Source of the DNA: Pleurocapsa sp. MO_226.B13
GTDB taxonomy: Bacteria; Cyanobacteriota; Cyanobacteriia; Cyanobacteriales; Xenococcaceae
Length of the DNA: 6,182 nt
Assembly (NCBI GenBank): GCA_030064795.1
Contig: JASJEI010000336.1
Span: 1 to 6,182, forward strand
Reading direction: 5' to 3'
Numbering within the stretch: position 1 is the first letter of the stretch; each line of letters opens with the position of its first letter. This document shows, one piece after another, positions 5,426 through 6,182 of this stretch. The translations under genes were made by a program, and so were the position numbers. The notes below the pieces were generated by a model that saw only the letters and a list, made by a program, of their open reading frames with translations, was not told the DNA's origin and ran no database searches.

Positions 5426-5854
5426 TTAACTAAAAATATTCATTGACTGCAAACAACCAAAAATAAGTGCCAAAGTGCTAATCAACGAACCAAATGCACC
5501 CACCATATTTCCTAGATAAACAACATTACTTTTAAAGCTTTTCCCTACAGCTAACCCGCGATGTCCCATCCAAGCACCGTAAGGAAGAGCAATACAAAAT
5601 CCGTAGCCAGAGATTACGGATGACCAAACTAGAATCAAGAGGGCGATCGCATTTATGTCTAACTGATTAATTGCAGCAGAAAAGGCAATCATTGTCGTTC
5701 CACCCATAGCCAGTCCAGAATGCGCTACACGCCATGCCCTAATTACTTCCTCGCTTTTTCTCTTATTAATAGCTGAACCATAGGGAATGCCCGACAACAA
5801 GCCCACCAATAGAACGATCGCACCATGAAACAACAATTGTAGAGATAAATTCAT
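5426..5854 (-). CDS. Styrene-oxide-isomerase-like four-helix membrane protein
   Basis: A 142-residue protein with four hydrophobic helices (about 7-27, 47-63, 67-90 and 111-134). The segment AWRVAHSGLAMGGTTMIAF (40-58) resembles the WARAHSGPALNG region of styrene-oxide isomerase StyC, an integral membrane enzyme that rearranges epoxides to aldehydes and binds haem through the His of AHSG. His45 is the equivalent. The early HG (His10-Gly11), the W-S at 77-78 and the GN before helix 4 (115-116) also fit that layout. As I recall StyC, an Asn six residues after that His is catalytic; here the position is Gly51, so activity may differ. The start is ATG 5854, because GAGGAA at 5859-5864 ideally precedes it; an alternative TTG at 5869 would add five residues and contain the Shine-Dalgarno. 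It is first in the cluster, behind a plausible promoter. Homology is by eye; a general four-helix membrane family is the alternative. Confidence 0.72.
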   Translation of the reverse strand: MNLSLQLLFHGAIVLLVGLLSGIPYGSAINKRKSEEVIRAWRVAHSGLAMGGTTMIAFSAAINQLDINAIALLILVWSSVISGYGFCIALPYGAWMGHRGLAVGKSFKSNVVYLGNMVGAFGSLISTLALIFGCLQSMNIFS

Positions 5855-5858
5855 TGTC

Positions 5859-5864
5859 TTCCTC
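5859..5864 (-). promoter_or_regulatory. Shine-Dalgarno GAGGAA deciding the start of the isomerase-like gene
   Basis: Read on the minus strand, GAGGAA is followed by GACA and then ATG at 5854, with 6 nt between GAGG and the start. This favours the ATG over the in-frame TTG at 5867-5869, which lies upstream of the Shine-Dalgarno itself. Confidence 0.75.
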
Positions 5865-5909
5865 GACAAATTAGGAATTTATGCAAGCGTCACTTTCTTT
5901 TATCATTAC

Positions 5910-5938
5910 TAAATAACAAAATTCAGCCGATAGTGCAA
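5910..5938 (-). promoter_or_regulatory. Predicted sigma-70-type promoter for the six-gene cluster
   Basis: On the minus strand TTGCAC (5933-5938) and TATTTA (5910-5915) are separated by 17 nt, the optimal spacing for a housekeeping promoter. Transcription would begin near 5903, giving a leader of about 50 nt before the ATG at 5854. It is the best -35/-10 pair I found in the 124-nt gap. Matches are partial (four or more of six per box), so it remains a prediction. Confidence 0.45.
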
Positions 5939-5978
5939 GTGTTACTTACAAAAACCGTTGTTTCTGATTTCTGGCTTC

Positions 5979-6182
5979 TCAATACTGGGCATAAATCTCT
6001 TCTAAGTCTCTAGGAACGGCCATTGGACGCATGGTTTCAATATTGACAAAAAATCCGATCTGAGTCGCAGAAGCAACTATTGTTTCCTGGAGATAGATTT
6101 CTGCTTGCAGAGTACAGCGCAAACGTCCTAGCTTGGATATCCACATTTTTCCTACAGGGCGATCGCATAGCTGCAAAGCTTT
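5979..6182 (-). CDS. Hotdog-fold acyl-CoA thioesterase, C-terminal part (5'-partial)
   Basis: The frame runs off the window edge (codons AAA GCT TTG at 6182-6174 continue it), so this is the last 67 residues of a longer gene; the TTG at 6176 should not be taken as the start. The visible part has the pattern of the 4-hydroxybenzoyl-CoA thioesterase/YbgC group: a strand with basic residues (WISKLGRLRCTLQAEIYL), a following strand carrying the in-family A-x-A (VASATQIGFFVNIETMRP), and the closing MRPMAVPRDLEEIY, like the RPxxIP endings of these enzymes. The catalytic Asp/Glu region lies outside the window. The family hydrolyses acyl-CoA or aromatic acyl-CoA thioesters in the cytosol. Same strand as the six-gene cluster but 124 nt upstream, so it may be a separate unit or a leading gene. 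Confidence 0.72.
   Translation of the reverse strand, partial: KALQLCDRPVGKMWISKLGRLRCTLQAEIYLQETIVASATQIGFFVNIETMRPMAVPRDLEEIYAQY

Noticed and set aside
5950..5963. Short AAAC/GTTT hairpin between the right-edge thioesterase and the operon, with a T-run on the minus strand
   Set aside because: The stem is four A/T-rich pairs around CGTT; the T-run overlaps the stem, so terminator function is not credible without RNA data.

Overview
The window looks like cyanobacterial chromosome. It is AT-rich and carries twelve copies of the HIP1 octamer GCGATCGC (starts at 894, 2345, 3086, 3231, 3279, 3621, 3908, 4303, 4488, 4930, 5643 and 6159), a density typical of many cyanobacteria. Genus and species cannot be named from this sequence alone.

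Layout. (1) Positions 1-1307, plus strand: the 3' part of a gene for a single-span membrane protein. It has a tandemly repeated, probably disordered N-terminal side, one transmembrane helix, and a C-terminal side built from about three alpha-helical repeats. The gene starts before the window. (2) Positions 1308-1591: a gene-free stretch with several TGTGA/TCACA elements. (3) About 1592-2250, plus strand: a broken insertion sequence whose transposase looks like the IS982 family. It has lost its 3' end, including the last catalytic residue. (4) Positions 2207-5854, minus strand: six tightly packed genes with gaps of 4, 4, -4, -4 and 9 nt. In transcription order they are a small four-helix membrane protein resembling styrene-oxide isomerase, a YiiD-type hotdog protein, a patatin-like lipase homologue, an unrecognised four-helix membrane protein, and two different glutathione S-transferase (GST) proteins. 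(5) Positions 5855-5978: a promoter-bearing gap. (6) Positions 5979-6182, minus strand: the C-terminal part of a second hotdog thioesterase that begins beyond the window.

The most interesting element is the six-gene minus-strand cluster. Two ATGA start/stop overlaps and very short gaps indicate one transcript with coupled translation. An epoxide-isomerase-like membrane protein, two GSTs, a lipase homologue and an acyl-thioester hotdog protein together suggest handling of reactive (epoxidised or peroxidised) lipid-derived or hydrophobic compounds at the membrane. This is inference: several predicted catalytic positions are unusual, and no substrate can be read from the sequence.

The insertion sequence has damaged the end of this cluster. 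The last GST now reads into the transposase remnant on the opposite strand, so its final dozen or so residues are IS-derived. No operon terminator is visible, and readthrough would give RNA antisense to the transposase.
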